In this document: positions 11,365 through 23,800 of the stretch, piece by piece
Numbering within the stretch: position 1 is the first letter of the stretch
How the letters are laid out: each line of letters opens with the position of its first letter
NCBI GenBank assembly: GCA_018292915.2
Contig: JACVVK020000084.1
Coordinates: forward strand, 429,001-493,000
Direction: 5' to 3'
Source: Batillaria attramentaria
Lineage: Eukaryota; Mollusca; Gastropoda; Batillariidae
DNA length: 64,000 nt
Program-made: the position numbers and the translations under genes
Notes under the pieces: model-generated
Databases searched by the model: none
Seen by the model: the letters and a program-made list of their open reading frames with translations, nothing else
What the model was told of the DNA's origin: nothing

Positions 11365-14300
11365 AGGATTCGTAATTCATTAACATTCATTATCAACTGA
11401 AGATTTATAAATTGAGAATTGTAAAAAGAGTTTACATGTAAATTTATTTCCACTCGATCCACCAAAAACCCCTTTTCCCCATCATTATATTGGTGTTCCT
11501 CTCTGTTTTCTGGTGTGCTCGGTTTGTTTCGTTACTAATATTATAATAAGCTAGGTTCATTTAATTGAGTCATGTATTGTCTTTCTGTGGTTTCACTACA
11601 TTCCAAAAGATTCATCCATCTCTTTTTTTTTTCCCCCAGAAATATGTAATTTGATATGCACTAAACCTCAGTGAAAATAGTACATGGAATAGATTTGTAC
11701 TAGTACTAGTAGTTTTGGTTAGCTTGCAACGCCAGTGCATCTGTTATTTAATACCCTCTCAATGCCTTGTACTTTTTCTCCTTTCGTGCCTCTCGAGTAC
11801 CGTATCAGAGAAACTAGCTTGAGTGTAGATCATGTCTCCCCTTTGTTATTGCTTGCCTCTCTATCCTTGCCTCTTTGTTAAATGCTTTTGTTTACGATAT
11901 AGTCTGCATCTGCAAAATGGGTTCCAATAAAACAGGGTCATATGAACGATAATCTTCCCGAGAATCCACAGAAATTAGAATTGTTTTAGGTTGACTGTTA
12001 TGAACAGTAATACATCATTGTTTTTCTCCCATGTCCACGTGGAATTGATCTTATTGAATTGTAAATACATAGGCATCAGAACCAGTTTGCCAACAAACGT
12101 CTTGTTAGAGTAACTTGGATCTTCATTTTATTTGTGTGTTTTAGTGCCCTTTCCAGTCATTTGCATTCTTTCTGAGACCGCTGACTCAGACTTCCCAGTA
12201 TCATTGTCCAGTAATAGTGGTCTTCTTTTAACATACATGACCAGGAAAATACTCATTCTGAATGACTCACAAAACTCCACATCTTTTAAAATTACATGTT
12301 ATGTGTACACTGATTCTGCAGTGTCAGAGGAACAAATAATACTGTGTTGAGTGCAGTGTTAATATTGCTTTATAGCCAGAGCATTGGAGCGTGTGTATGT
12401 ATGTGTGTACAACTGTCACAGTGTCAGTTTTTAATTGCTTTGCTTTTGATGTCTTGTATTGCTTGTTCAACAGGGTTTAGTTGGTTTCTTGGCAAGAAAA
12501 ATGATGGTGTGGGGTGTGTGTGTGTGTGTGTGCGCGCGCGCGCGCGTGCCATGCTCTTAGACTAAAAGGGCAGATTGTGCATTATTTGTGCAGAGCAGAG
12601 AAAAAGTTTGTGTCCTGCAGTTCAGTCTATGATGTTTGTACATAAAAGCCAATACATTGTGTAGCATACCATGTAAATACCATTTTCCTTTCTCATTTTT
12701 TATACTGCACAGGATGACTGCCAAGTCTCTCGTGCACAGTGTTTGTTTTTGTTGTAAGCAAAAGAGAGGTTTGGGAGGGGTTTTGTTGTTGTCGTTGTCA
12801 TCATCGTTCTTCAGAGAACTAAATTCAGTTACATTTACCTAAATGGTGTCATTCATTATTTGTTTACAGAAGGATAACTGCACAGATACTTAAGTTCATG
12901 AGCTTGACAGTTTGTTTTGGTGTACATATGACATGTTCTTTTGCTGCGTTTGGGTTCTTAATTAGACCGCGGACAGGACTTGCATGTCTTGCCTGTGAGT
13001 TACGGTTTTGAGCGATTGGCAATTATGGCAATTACAATACATTTACCTTTCATTTCAAATTATTCATGTGGTGGTCAGGCATTTGAGTGGTGTCTAAAGT
13101 CTATACTGGAGTGATCTGATTCAAAATCACATACCGCAAATAGGCAGACATTGACCTAACTCGAGTACAATAAGTGAACTGGTTTTGTCTTCTCTTGATT
13201 TTTGTGTTTCCTGACTACTATTCGTCATACTGATGTTTCTGTGGATATTCTCTCCTCTGCTGCTCTCTTCAAGGACACTTGCCCTTGAGGACATAGGGTA
13301 TTGTAGACCCTTTCCATCTTCTCATCATTCCTGTTGTCATGCTGTGTTGTGCTATATTTTTGCTTGGGTGGTTGGGGAGGCAGGATAGGGCTTGTCATTA
13401 AGTGGTGAGGGTGAGCGGTGGTCTAATAGGTAGTGCGTCGGATTTAGCCGCTGCGCTACTGAACGGCCGTCACCAATGTCACGGCGATGAAGCGTGGGTT
13501 CGAGCCCAGGTCGAGCTTGTGATATGTGATACCGGTTTTTCCTGGCTGCCAGGCCGCTCATCGGGGGTTTCTCTCCGGGTTATCCGGCTTTCCTCCCCCA
13601 GCAAAATTGCAAAATTGTTATTTTTAAAAAAAAAAAAAAAAAAGGAAGGATAGGTGTTGGGTGGCGCTGCACCGCGGCGACGCGCTTCCCCCAGGGGAAG
13701 CAGCCCGAATTTCCCGAAAGGGACAATAAAGATTTATTTAAAAAAAACAATAAAAAAACCCTCAGTTCTTACCAAGTAAGTTCAGTGTTGTGCACAACTG
13801 GCCTAAAATTAAAATTAAAATTATGCCTGCCTGTACATGTATTTAAATTTTTCTTAGTGGGAGTGTTGCACTTTGATTATACTAATATACACTTGTACTC
13901 ATGTTTGCTGCAGTAAGAGTGGCTTAGGAACCGTTACTCTTGCCTGATTTTCGCATACAGGGCCAAAACCCAAAAAAACGTCTGATACTTGTGCGCGGTA
14001 TGAAATGTGTTCAGCAAAGGGGGGGGGGGGGGGGGGGGGTTAGGGTAGGAAGGAGGAAAGGATGGATATGTGACAAGAGGAGGGAGGGTGGATATTTAGG
14101 GGAGACTTAGGGATGGTTGAGGACTCACTGAAGTCAAAGTATTGGTAGTGTTTTAGCCAAGAGAGCTTTGTGTGTTGTGCTGCACAGACCTATAGTGCCT
14201 GTGTATGTGTAAAAGGTCTATTCTTTGTTTATATCACCATATCCCTTGCGATGTCTTTATGTAAGGCCTTTGAGCTGGTGTCTTGATTTCCTGTGGTCAC

Positions 14301-15544
14301 AGACGTGTAGTGTATCTGAGCATTCATAATGAACATGTAGCCCACTGGCCCGTAGCTAAGCCCTCTGATTCCCCATGGCAACCCTCGCTACCATGGAATG
14401 ACACAAGACAGTTAAGTCCATGTGGCATTTTGTGGCAAAAGGGGTAATTTCAAGATGAAAGACATTGACCTAATGGTCTTTTTCCGCAAAATGACGTCAT
14501 GGATTTATTGCATTTTGCCATTACATGGTGGCTATGTCGAGCAAATCGAGGGTTCCCTGCTATCGATACAGATAGAAAGAAGCGAGATAGGACATCCTGG
14601 CAAGGAACCCTCGAATACTCCAACAGACAGTCCCATTCCTGTAATTTGTCTTTGGAAGTGCTGGTGCACTGTGGCTGGTTGCACTGAGTTGTCAGTCAGA
14701 ATCTGGCTACATGTCGATTACCATCGCATTCACATTCATATTCATCTTTCTGTGCATAATACTCACCGATAGTCTGCGCCACTTCTCTCACTACATGTAC
14801 ATGCATATGTGCTTGATGTCTTACACAAACTCCGTTATTTCTTGAGTTTGTAACCACTGCACCTTCTCCTTATCTGTCGTCTCTATTTCTTGTTTGTACA
14901 TATGTATAAACAAGCATAAATATGCAGTGTTTCCTGCAGCTGCAACTTTCATCTTCTGTTGAGCATTTTCATAAATTAATATTTATGTGCTGGTTGTTTG
15001 TTTTTTTTTCCTGCTTAATTAACTGTCAGAATACTTGCTTTCACTTTAATTGCTATCTTTTAATACCTGGTACCTAACTATACAAAGCATTGCTTTGCAG
15101 AGCATATTCACAGAACAAAAGATAATCTGTTTCAGTTGATATATATGAGCAAGAAAGCAATGCTGTGTATGGGTGGTTAAATTGTTTATTTATGTCACAA
15201 ACAAGATTGTAAGATTCGTATCCAGCAATTGGTGACGGGTATAGATTTAGATCCAGGGTTACAGTCAAAACTTTCATTACGCGAGACAGACATTTGCACT
15301 TGTTTTTAGCCAACGCTTTATGATGAGCACCCAGTTCTGTGTGAAAACTGAAATACATTGTTTAGTGTGCTATGAGGCTTGTGCAGTAGAGTAACATAAT
15401 CATCTGCTATTGTCTCAAGTGATTTTCTGCATGAAGGAGTAATGTTTGGGGGCACTGGGTTTGCTGGTTGGGCTTTTGGATGGGAACTAACAGTCTTTGG
15501 CATTCTGTTTATTGTGATTATTTCAGCACAGAGAGCAACTCCGT

Positions 15545-15600
<56 letters not shown>

Positions 15601-16363
15601 TCACAGTATGGCACCTCTGTGTCTGTGTGTATGTCTGTGCTAAAATTATCCTTGTTTTGAATTTGAGATCTGAAATGTCAGCACGTAGTGCCATAATTTC
15701 AGTTTGATTATAATCAATTTATACATCTTTCTTTTGTTGAAAACAGAAATACACACACACTGTATTTGTAATTACATATATAACACTTAGCAGATGTGTT
15801 CACATGTGCATGCATTTGCATTTTGTTTGATTTTGGCGTATGTCCATGTGCGTTTAGTTCCTAACTGTGTGTTGTTGCAGATTTTCTTTGAGTTCTCCAG
15901 TGAGAAGCAGAACTCCCAGGTACCTGTTCTTTAACTTTCAGGCTGTTGAGGTCAGAAACAGATATTTCAGGGGAACATTTGACTGTGTTTGCTGTGACCC
16001 GGAATGAAAAATCGTTAGCAGTTATGATTGGCTAATTGCAAGTAATGAGATGCAGGCAGCTTGGTTGCTTCTCTGAGCTTTCTGTGCAGTCCCTTTGCTT
16101 TGGCGACATGACAGCAACACAATCATTTTGCAACGTCTGACAACCGTGTGTAGATTTTTAGTTTTTGTGTCACCTGCAGTTAGAACATGTACATGTACCT
16201 ATATTGTAGATTTGTACATGCACAAATTTGTATTCCATAAGCATTTTGTTTTTTGCCAGCACAGTATTGGTAGCAAATTATGCTTTTGGTGCTAGTTGTA
16301 GTTAGTAATCGCATAAACGTAAAGTGTATTGTTCCATGCATAGAACTCTCTCTCTCTCTCTCA

Positions 16364-16395
<32 letters not shown>

Positions 16396-16430
16396 GTGAA
16401 ACACACACACGTACGCATACACACACACTC

Positions 16431-16496
<66 letters not shown>

Positions 16497-19368
16497 AGAC
16501 ATCCTTTTTGCACTTCAGTTTTTGTTATATTTTTTGCACGCAGCATTTGGTAGGGCCTTACGTATGTCTTAGAGTGTGCATAATTGTTTTCTGTATGACA
16601 TTAACAGTTGGTGCCGTTGAAGAACACAGTGGCATTATTGACATAGTTTGTCGATATTTTGAAGTTCTGTATGTGAAGTTTGATCATAGGTGTGCCTCAT
16701 TGGAGTGAATTTGTTTCTTGCGACACACATAGTTAATACTTTGCAGTACCACAGTGGTCGCAAGCTGTGACTTTTCATTGAGCAGCAGACAACCTGAATG
16801 TTACAACATTTGATCAGAACAGTCTTTGAAAGGAAAGACAAAACAGTATTGCTTTTCTTATCTTTGCACAGATGTTATCAGACGTGGGTAGCTGACAAAG
16901 ACTGCTACAAGTAGGTTCATTTGTAAAAAGGGTCTAAGTGCCATGGGTTTGACAAGTGCTGAAGATCTTTTTCCAAACGCTGGTGAAGAATATATTGACT
17001 TGTTTACATTTAACATCTTTAGATTTATTCATGCTCTTTTTCCCCCTCCAGTGCAGAGTCAAATTTGTCGACTGAGTCGAGCCCAGTGTCTTCATACCTG
17101 CTGTCCCCTGACATCGATGCACACGACGCGCCTTCCTTCAAAGATGGTGGCTTCTACCTGCTGCGGAAAGACTCGGAACGCCGCCACACTCTTGTTCACA
17201 TTTTGTCTCAGGATATGGATAAGGTGAGCTGCTTGTTTGCTGAGTCAGTGAGGGACTGTGAGAATAAACTTTCATGGCAAAATGTTGTGCTAATACATGT
17301 ATGTATTTTACTGGAGCGAGCTACGGTGGGTTTAGGTCTTATGTGGTTTTTTTGTTGTTGTTTGTTTTGGCAGGGTTTTTTTACTGGGTGGGTGGGTGTT
17401 TGGGGGTTTAACGTCCTTTGCCACCACATACGGGTGATATCAAAGACACAGCAACGATGAAAAAGCCAGCACAAATATTTGGCCCCAGCCGGGATACGAA
17501 CTCACAGGGCTTGTGTTAACGCACAAACTGTGCGTATTGACGCACAGAAATCACGAAATGACGCAGAAAAAAAATCACTGGAGGTTTTACTGACGCACAG
17601 ATTTTAAAATTTTGGAGCAGGAGTGCGTCGCGTGATAATCAAATTTGATAGCATGACGCACAGCTTTCACAGTTTTAGTTTCAATCTTCGGCAATCGATT
17701 GTCAGAGCAGTCGCCACAGACGCTCTGAAATGTACGGCGTTTATGTCTGTTAGAGTAGGCTGACCCTCAGATTTTTCTGCTGGAAGTCATGCTGACCCTC
17801 AGAAAAAATATCTACCACAAGCCCTGACTCACGACCCAAGCGTTTTTTTTACAGGGAATTTGTTTAATTTTGGTGATATTAAATTGTGAAGCTTTTTTTT
17901 TTCTTTTTTTGTAAACTTGGGGGGGGGGGGGGGGGGAATGCTGCTCAGGAAATGAAGAAAAAGTCTGTCTCAAAACACATGTAGTGTCTTACAGTGTGCC
18001 TGTTGTGTAACCCCTAACCCCTAACCCTAACCCTAACTTGTACCTGTTGTAAAAGAAGTTATGCAGGTACATATATATATATCTTTCTTTGGTGTTTCAG
18101 ATATGTGATGTGTGGTTGGATATCCTTCACAGAGATGCCACAATATCCCACCCAAAGCTGACTGCAGTAAGTTTGTCTGTGTCTGTACGTGCGCACATGC
18201 TTGTGTGTGTGTATATGCCTGTGTGTCCCTGTCTGTAACTGGACCAGCTGTGAGTGTAGCTTCTCTCTGTGAATTCACTTACAAGTTTATGTGTGGAAAC
18301 AGGTGCAGCACACTTGTTCCCATGTTTCTCTGTCTGTCTGGTTCTTTGAAGTGACAGGCTGCCATTACATAACATTTGATTGCCCTTTTTTTAAAATTCT
18401 TGTAACTGGGAAAACAGATTCATCACTTAACTCTTTCCAGACGAACTGGTGCCTATCAGTTTCAGATGGACAGCTGCATATGTGGATCATGGTTTTTGTT
18501 GTTGTTGTTTTTTTGTTGTTGGTACAACATGAATAACAACAAAGATATTTAAGTTTGAAAGTTGAAATGTCAGCAATAGCTGCATAAATATGTTAGTCAA
18601 CTACCCTGAACGTTTCAAGTCTGTATCTTCTTTTGTTATTTTTGTATGATACTGTCTCTGAACCTCACAAATCGGCCCATCTACAGGGGATGGCTGAGGA
18701 AAATCGGCCCGTCGTGAATGAGTTAAAGGGGCGAATGCTACAACTTTTATGCCCACGGATCATTCTGAGCTGTTTTGTGGCATCTATCATTACAACATTT
18801 TGACACCTGGACAGTGACAGCGACTGTAATGCAGCCACTGAGCCAACGGAAGCATACTCAGTGACGAGGCAACTACAATGAATGCTCCAGTAGTGTAACA
18901 ACAGTCAGAGTTTGAATGTTAGACCGCTCGTGCAACATTATGTCGCATTAAGAGCTGTACTAATCATCAGAATGAGTATTTCAAGCTATTCATGAGCACT
19001 CATGAGCAAAACTGTTCCAAAACAGAGCTAAGTTGGCTTAGCAAAGATGGAATTAACCAGTTCAATTGATGACTCAATTTGATTTTGTGTAGGACCACCT
19101 GAAAGTTCTGCTGATTGGTCTGAAGAGTTACATCAAGGACCAGCAACAAGAGCCCATCAGGGAAGCACTGAGTAAGTACTGTAGTTTCATTTCATTTCCG
19201 TGTTCAGGCAGGGTATCCAAGCAACACAAACATAGTCATAGTAATGCTATTCAGATATACCTGCTGGACCTATACTTTGTAGACAAGGGAATTGGCCTGG
19301 TCAAACTTCGTGCAAACTCATTTATGGGAATTTTCTCATCTTGCACGCACGCGCGCATGTGCTCACGC

Positions 19369-19401
<33 letters not shown>

Positions 19402-20784
19402 GATGTACAATCATCACTTGAAGGCCCCATTCTGCATAGGTCTTTAGGAAGAACAGAATGGAACGCAGGTGCGCACCATGTATGCAGGAACGGCCCTGAA
19501 TTTTTGTTCATATCTGTGGGTGGGTGGGTGTTTGTGGGTTTAACGGCCTTTTCCACCACATACGGGTGATATCAAAGATGGAGCAACGATGAAAAAGCCA
19601 GCACAAATATTTGACTCCACCCAGGATACAAACTCACAACCCGAGCATTAGAAGTCCAGCGCTCTACCACTCGGCCGCCCCCGGTCCCCTCGTATCTGTG
19701 GGTGTAGGGGGTTGGCTGAATGTTGCTTCTGGGCGTCTGCTCAGTACACGGTACACTTCTAGAACAACATACACCCCGGCCAGAGTCACCACTATGGTTT
19801 CAGACGCTGTATTGTGATCCAAATGACCAATTCTGATGCACAAATCAAGCACACTGGATGAAAAGTTTTTCACACACTCTTGTATGTCTGTCATACGTGT
19901 TGACACTTTAACAGGACAGAAGACCAATACAATTTGTTTGAATGTACTCAGATGAGCTGCGGGAAGGAGTGCAGTTTGATGCTTCAGCCCTCATGGAGAT
20001 ACAGCTGGCGCTGTACGTCGTACAGGAAGCTGTGAGTAAACAGGCTGTCAAATATTCACTCATTTGGCAATTTTCAGCCAAATTCCCTATCCAATGTAAG
20101 TTTCAGCCAAAGAAAGCGAAAGAGGGAAAAGGTTGCACACACTATCATGATACACGTAATGCCATATGGTAACATTTTCATCAGGTAGCTTCATGGTTGT
20201 ACAAAACTCAGACACATATCTCTTAAGAGCCCGAGTCCAATTATCTCCCGCCCACTATATGAAAGGACAGGCTTTAAAAGAACAAACCGCTGAGCACCAG
20301 TAGGAGCCCCTTCAAGCCACTATATCGCAAGGCTTGGGCCTTCCTGATAGGCCTGAGACCGCTTCAAACTGCATTTTAGTGGCTTCAGGCGGCTCCTAGT
20401 AAAATTGCAGTTTTTGCATGGGCTTTCAAGAGATAAGTATCTTCTGTATTTTTGAGTGTTTTGTTTGCCTTTGTGTGTGACACTCAGCGTCGTGTCATTT
20501 TCTTCAGGTCAGTTCAATACTGAAGACGCGCAACATCAAACCCCACTGGATGTTTGCGCTGGACAACCTGGTCCGAGTTGCTGTGCAGACCGCTATTACC
20601 GTTCTCTCACCAGGTATTCGCATATTCATTTTACACTTTGTTGTTCCTGCACAGTGTCTGCAATTTCTTTGTAAGTACATGTACCATTAGCTCAGCTCAG
20701 CTTGGCCCAGAATAAATTTTTGTTCATAACTGTTAGAAGGGAGGGCTCGTTGAATGTTAAATTATAATGTTTCCTCTGGTGACA

Positions 20785-20815
<31 letters not shown>

Positions 20816-23800
20816 GGGGGGGGGGGGGGGGGTTGGTTGATTGGTTTGTTGTTGTTGATTGTTTTTTTTGGGTGTTTTTTGTGGATTTTTGTTGTAAGTC
20901 TTGATAAAGTTGTTTTGCAGCACAAATTAAAGCAAATTTGACAAATAAACACCTGTCCATGATGCACTGGCATAAAATCAATAAACTTGCATCACCAGAG
21001 CAGTGCCAGCAACTCGCACACAAAGCTGGCATCAAACGGCAAAACACAAAAAGTTCACTCTTTTGTAGGTGGGCTTAGGTGATATTCTTTTCTGACATGA
21101 CATGATTCCTTTTGTGTTGCCAGAACTTGGCGCAAATCTTGCTGAAGGCCTTGCACCAGTGGATGAGGAGGTGGTCACATCGGGCGTGTCCTCGGCAAAC
21201 TCCGCTGGCAAGCCTCTGGCCTTCAAGAAGATCGCCGTCCAAGAATTGTACAAAGAGTTTGACAGACTGCAAGAGGAGAATGTCAAGTAAGCAATGCCCC
21301 CTCCCCCCCCCCCCCCCCAAAAAAGCGCATCGACATTGTCATGGAATTTCAGCATGACTCTATTTTGTGTGGAGAAAAGTGAGGGAGACGTGTACAACTC
21401 ACGTCATCTCATGCTACTCGCAATATGCAGTAGTAATGCTAACATTCCATAACAATATCAACATGTCCTTATTCTTGTCATCACTTCATTACTTACAGTA
21501 GTTACAAGACATGATTTCACTGTTTCAGGTTCATAAGATGTTAGCTTGTAACCGTGAGAACTACAATAGGACAATGTCCTTGCTGACTTTAGAAGTACAG
21601 TACAGGACATTTGTCTTGAATACTGTCCACGCTGACACAGAAATAATAGGACATGTCCAGGGTTCCCTGCTAGAAGGTAATATTGATACAGATAGAAGAG
21701 AGATAGGACGTTCTGGCAGAAAGCCTCGAATCATGTCCACCTCAGTATGAAAGCAATAGGACATTTTAAAAAACGAATCAGTTCGTGACTGGTGTCTGAC
21801 AGGGATGTGAATCTCTGATGTTCATGTACACTCACTGCAAGAGTTTACTCATTTCAGGATGATGCAGGAGCTTGTGGAGTCTCAGAAGTCTTACCAGCAA
21901 CTGTTGACGCAAACGCTGCAGGAGAAGCGTCTGGCAATCTCACAGTTACAGTAAGTGGAGCGTTGGTGCAGAGATAGTGACATTTTTTATGGTTAGGCCG
22001 CGTGGATGAGGTTGGGGAGGTAGGAGAGGTGGGTGATATTGGCAAAGTTAGTGATGAGAGGCTAGTTTGACTTGTCGGGCGATGTCTACTGACAATTTAT
22101 CAGTCTTTGGAAACCAGGAACCAGCATGAGTTGTCTTGGGTGAAGGCTTTTTTCTTTTTTTTTAAAACCTTATTAAGTTGAGTATGAATATAAACAAAAA
22201 ATACAAAAAAAAAAAAAGAAGAAGAAAATGCGGACTGGAAGCAGAGGTGTTGATTTTCTGGCATGGTAAAAGTACAAAATGCACAATGTAACGGCTTTTT
22301 TTCGGCTTGATGACATGGAGAACTGTTACGGTTGGTTTGTGTGTTCCAGCCCAGTTACTACTGTATCTGACATGCGCTTTTTCACCTTTTTGGTGCTTTG
22401 AAGGTGGGCCAGTATTAATGTTTGATGTGGTCTGCTTTCTTTGTTTTATTTCAGACTTGTCAGTGGTCCTTCATTGACTGTCACCGAATCTGGCTTAGAT
22501 GGTATGTGTTGTGATGAGTCAAATGTGTGTTTGAATGTGTCTCATGTAACAAGGCTACTTCATTTTACCGCAATCGCATCTGGCGACTAGATTTAAAGTT
22601 TTCTCACCAGTATTTTTTGTTCACCCACGATGCCAAGTAAAATGCTCACCACTTTCAGAGCTGTTGAGTTATGATAAAATTCCAAATGGTTTTGGAAATG
22701 ATTTTTTTTTTTCTCCACAGGCACAAATTCCCTTCGAAAATGTTGACATCCCGCATGCAAGCACGGCACGCTGCCTGCTCTGTTAATAATAAAGTAGTTT
22801 ACAAAGTAGTTTTTTTAACTACTGTATTGTCCCTTTCGGGAAATTCGGGCTGCTTCCCCCAGGAGAAGTGCATCGCCGCGGTGCAGCGCCACTCAATACC
22901 TATCCTATATTTTTTACAATTTTGCTGGGGGAGTAAAGCTGGATAACCCGTTTTAGGTTCCAGACACTTTTGGTACTCCCTGTGTATAGACATGTAGCAT
23001 ATGTGCACTCTCAGTTTTTATCACGTCACCTTTTCTCTGACAGAAACAGATGTTGCACCACCACATGTCCCTGTCCCACGAAATGGAGAACTTGTGAATT
23101 GGCTTCAGCATCACAACTTTGAGGAGGAGTCCATTGACAAGGTAGGCGAGATGGGTAGGGAATGAGGACAGCTGTGTCTATAATTAGCGCAGGCTTTTTT
23201 CGTCTTTTTTTTTTTTTTTTTTTTTTTTTGCTCTTACTATTTGCCCAAGACTTTCTTTAGTGCGTGTGTTTGTCTGTGAGTGTGTGCACATGCATGCCTG
23301 TCTGCATGTGTGTCTGTGTGTTGTGTGCCAGTGATTAGCTCTGGTTTTTCTTCACCTTTTTGTTTGCTGTTACTATTTGCCCAAGACTTTTGCGTGCATG
23401 CCTCTCTGTGTGTGGGTGCCCACTCGCCTGAGTGTGTATGCGGTTGTGTGACAGTCAGTCAGACTAACTGTGAAACTGTGCATTTGTGTCTTTCAGATCT
23501 GTGAAGAGGAATACACGCTTCAGGACCTGCTAGAGCTGGTTACTTGGGAAGATCTCAGGCAGCTTTCACTTAGGTATGAGAGATAATATTTTAAATCACA
23601 TGTACTCCCTGAAATCAGTGTGGAAGTTTAAGCACAGTGTCAGAAATCATGCCTGATCATTGTGGAGTTTGACATTTTCCATGATAACCGTGCATTTGTC
23701 TCCTTTTCAAGAACTGCTGAACATCAGTCTGCATGATAAATCATGATATACATGTACCTGTGTTGAAAAAATCAGAGATGTTTGTACAGTTCATATATTT

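Larger units (their letters stand above)
7803..15880. other. Intron of the ASK-like gene
   Basis: About 8.1 kb without a recognisable exon. It contains a tRNA-headed SINE at 13395-13745, a dispersed repeat at 13765-14012, a (CA)n tract at about 11299-11361, an alternating TG/CG tract at 12513-12548, a poly-G run near 14019-14039, a GGGTTCC-type inverted repeat at 14546-14615 and a (CA)n tract at 15548-15595. Confidence 0.5.
17224..18100. other. Intron of the ASK-like gene, repeat filled
   Basis: Holds a SINE-A fragment (17386-17512), a GCACAG/TGACGCA-rich repeat (17513-17825), a poly-G run (about 17921-17937) and a short CCCTAA-type telomere-like array (18009-18037). Confidence 0.7.
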
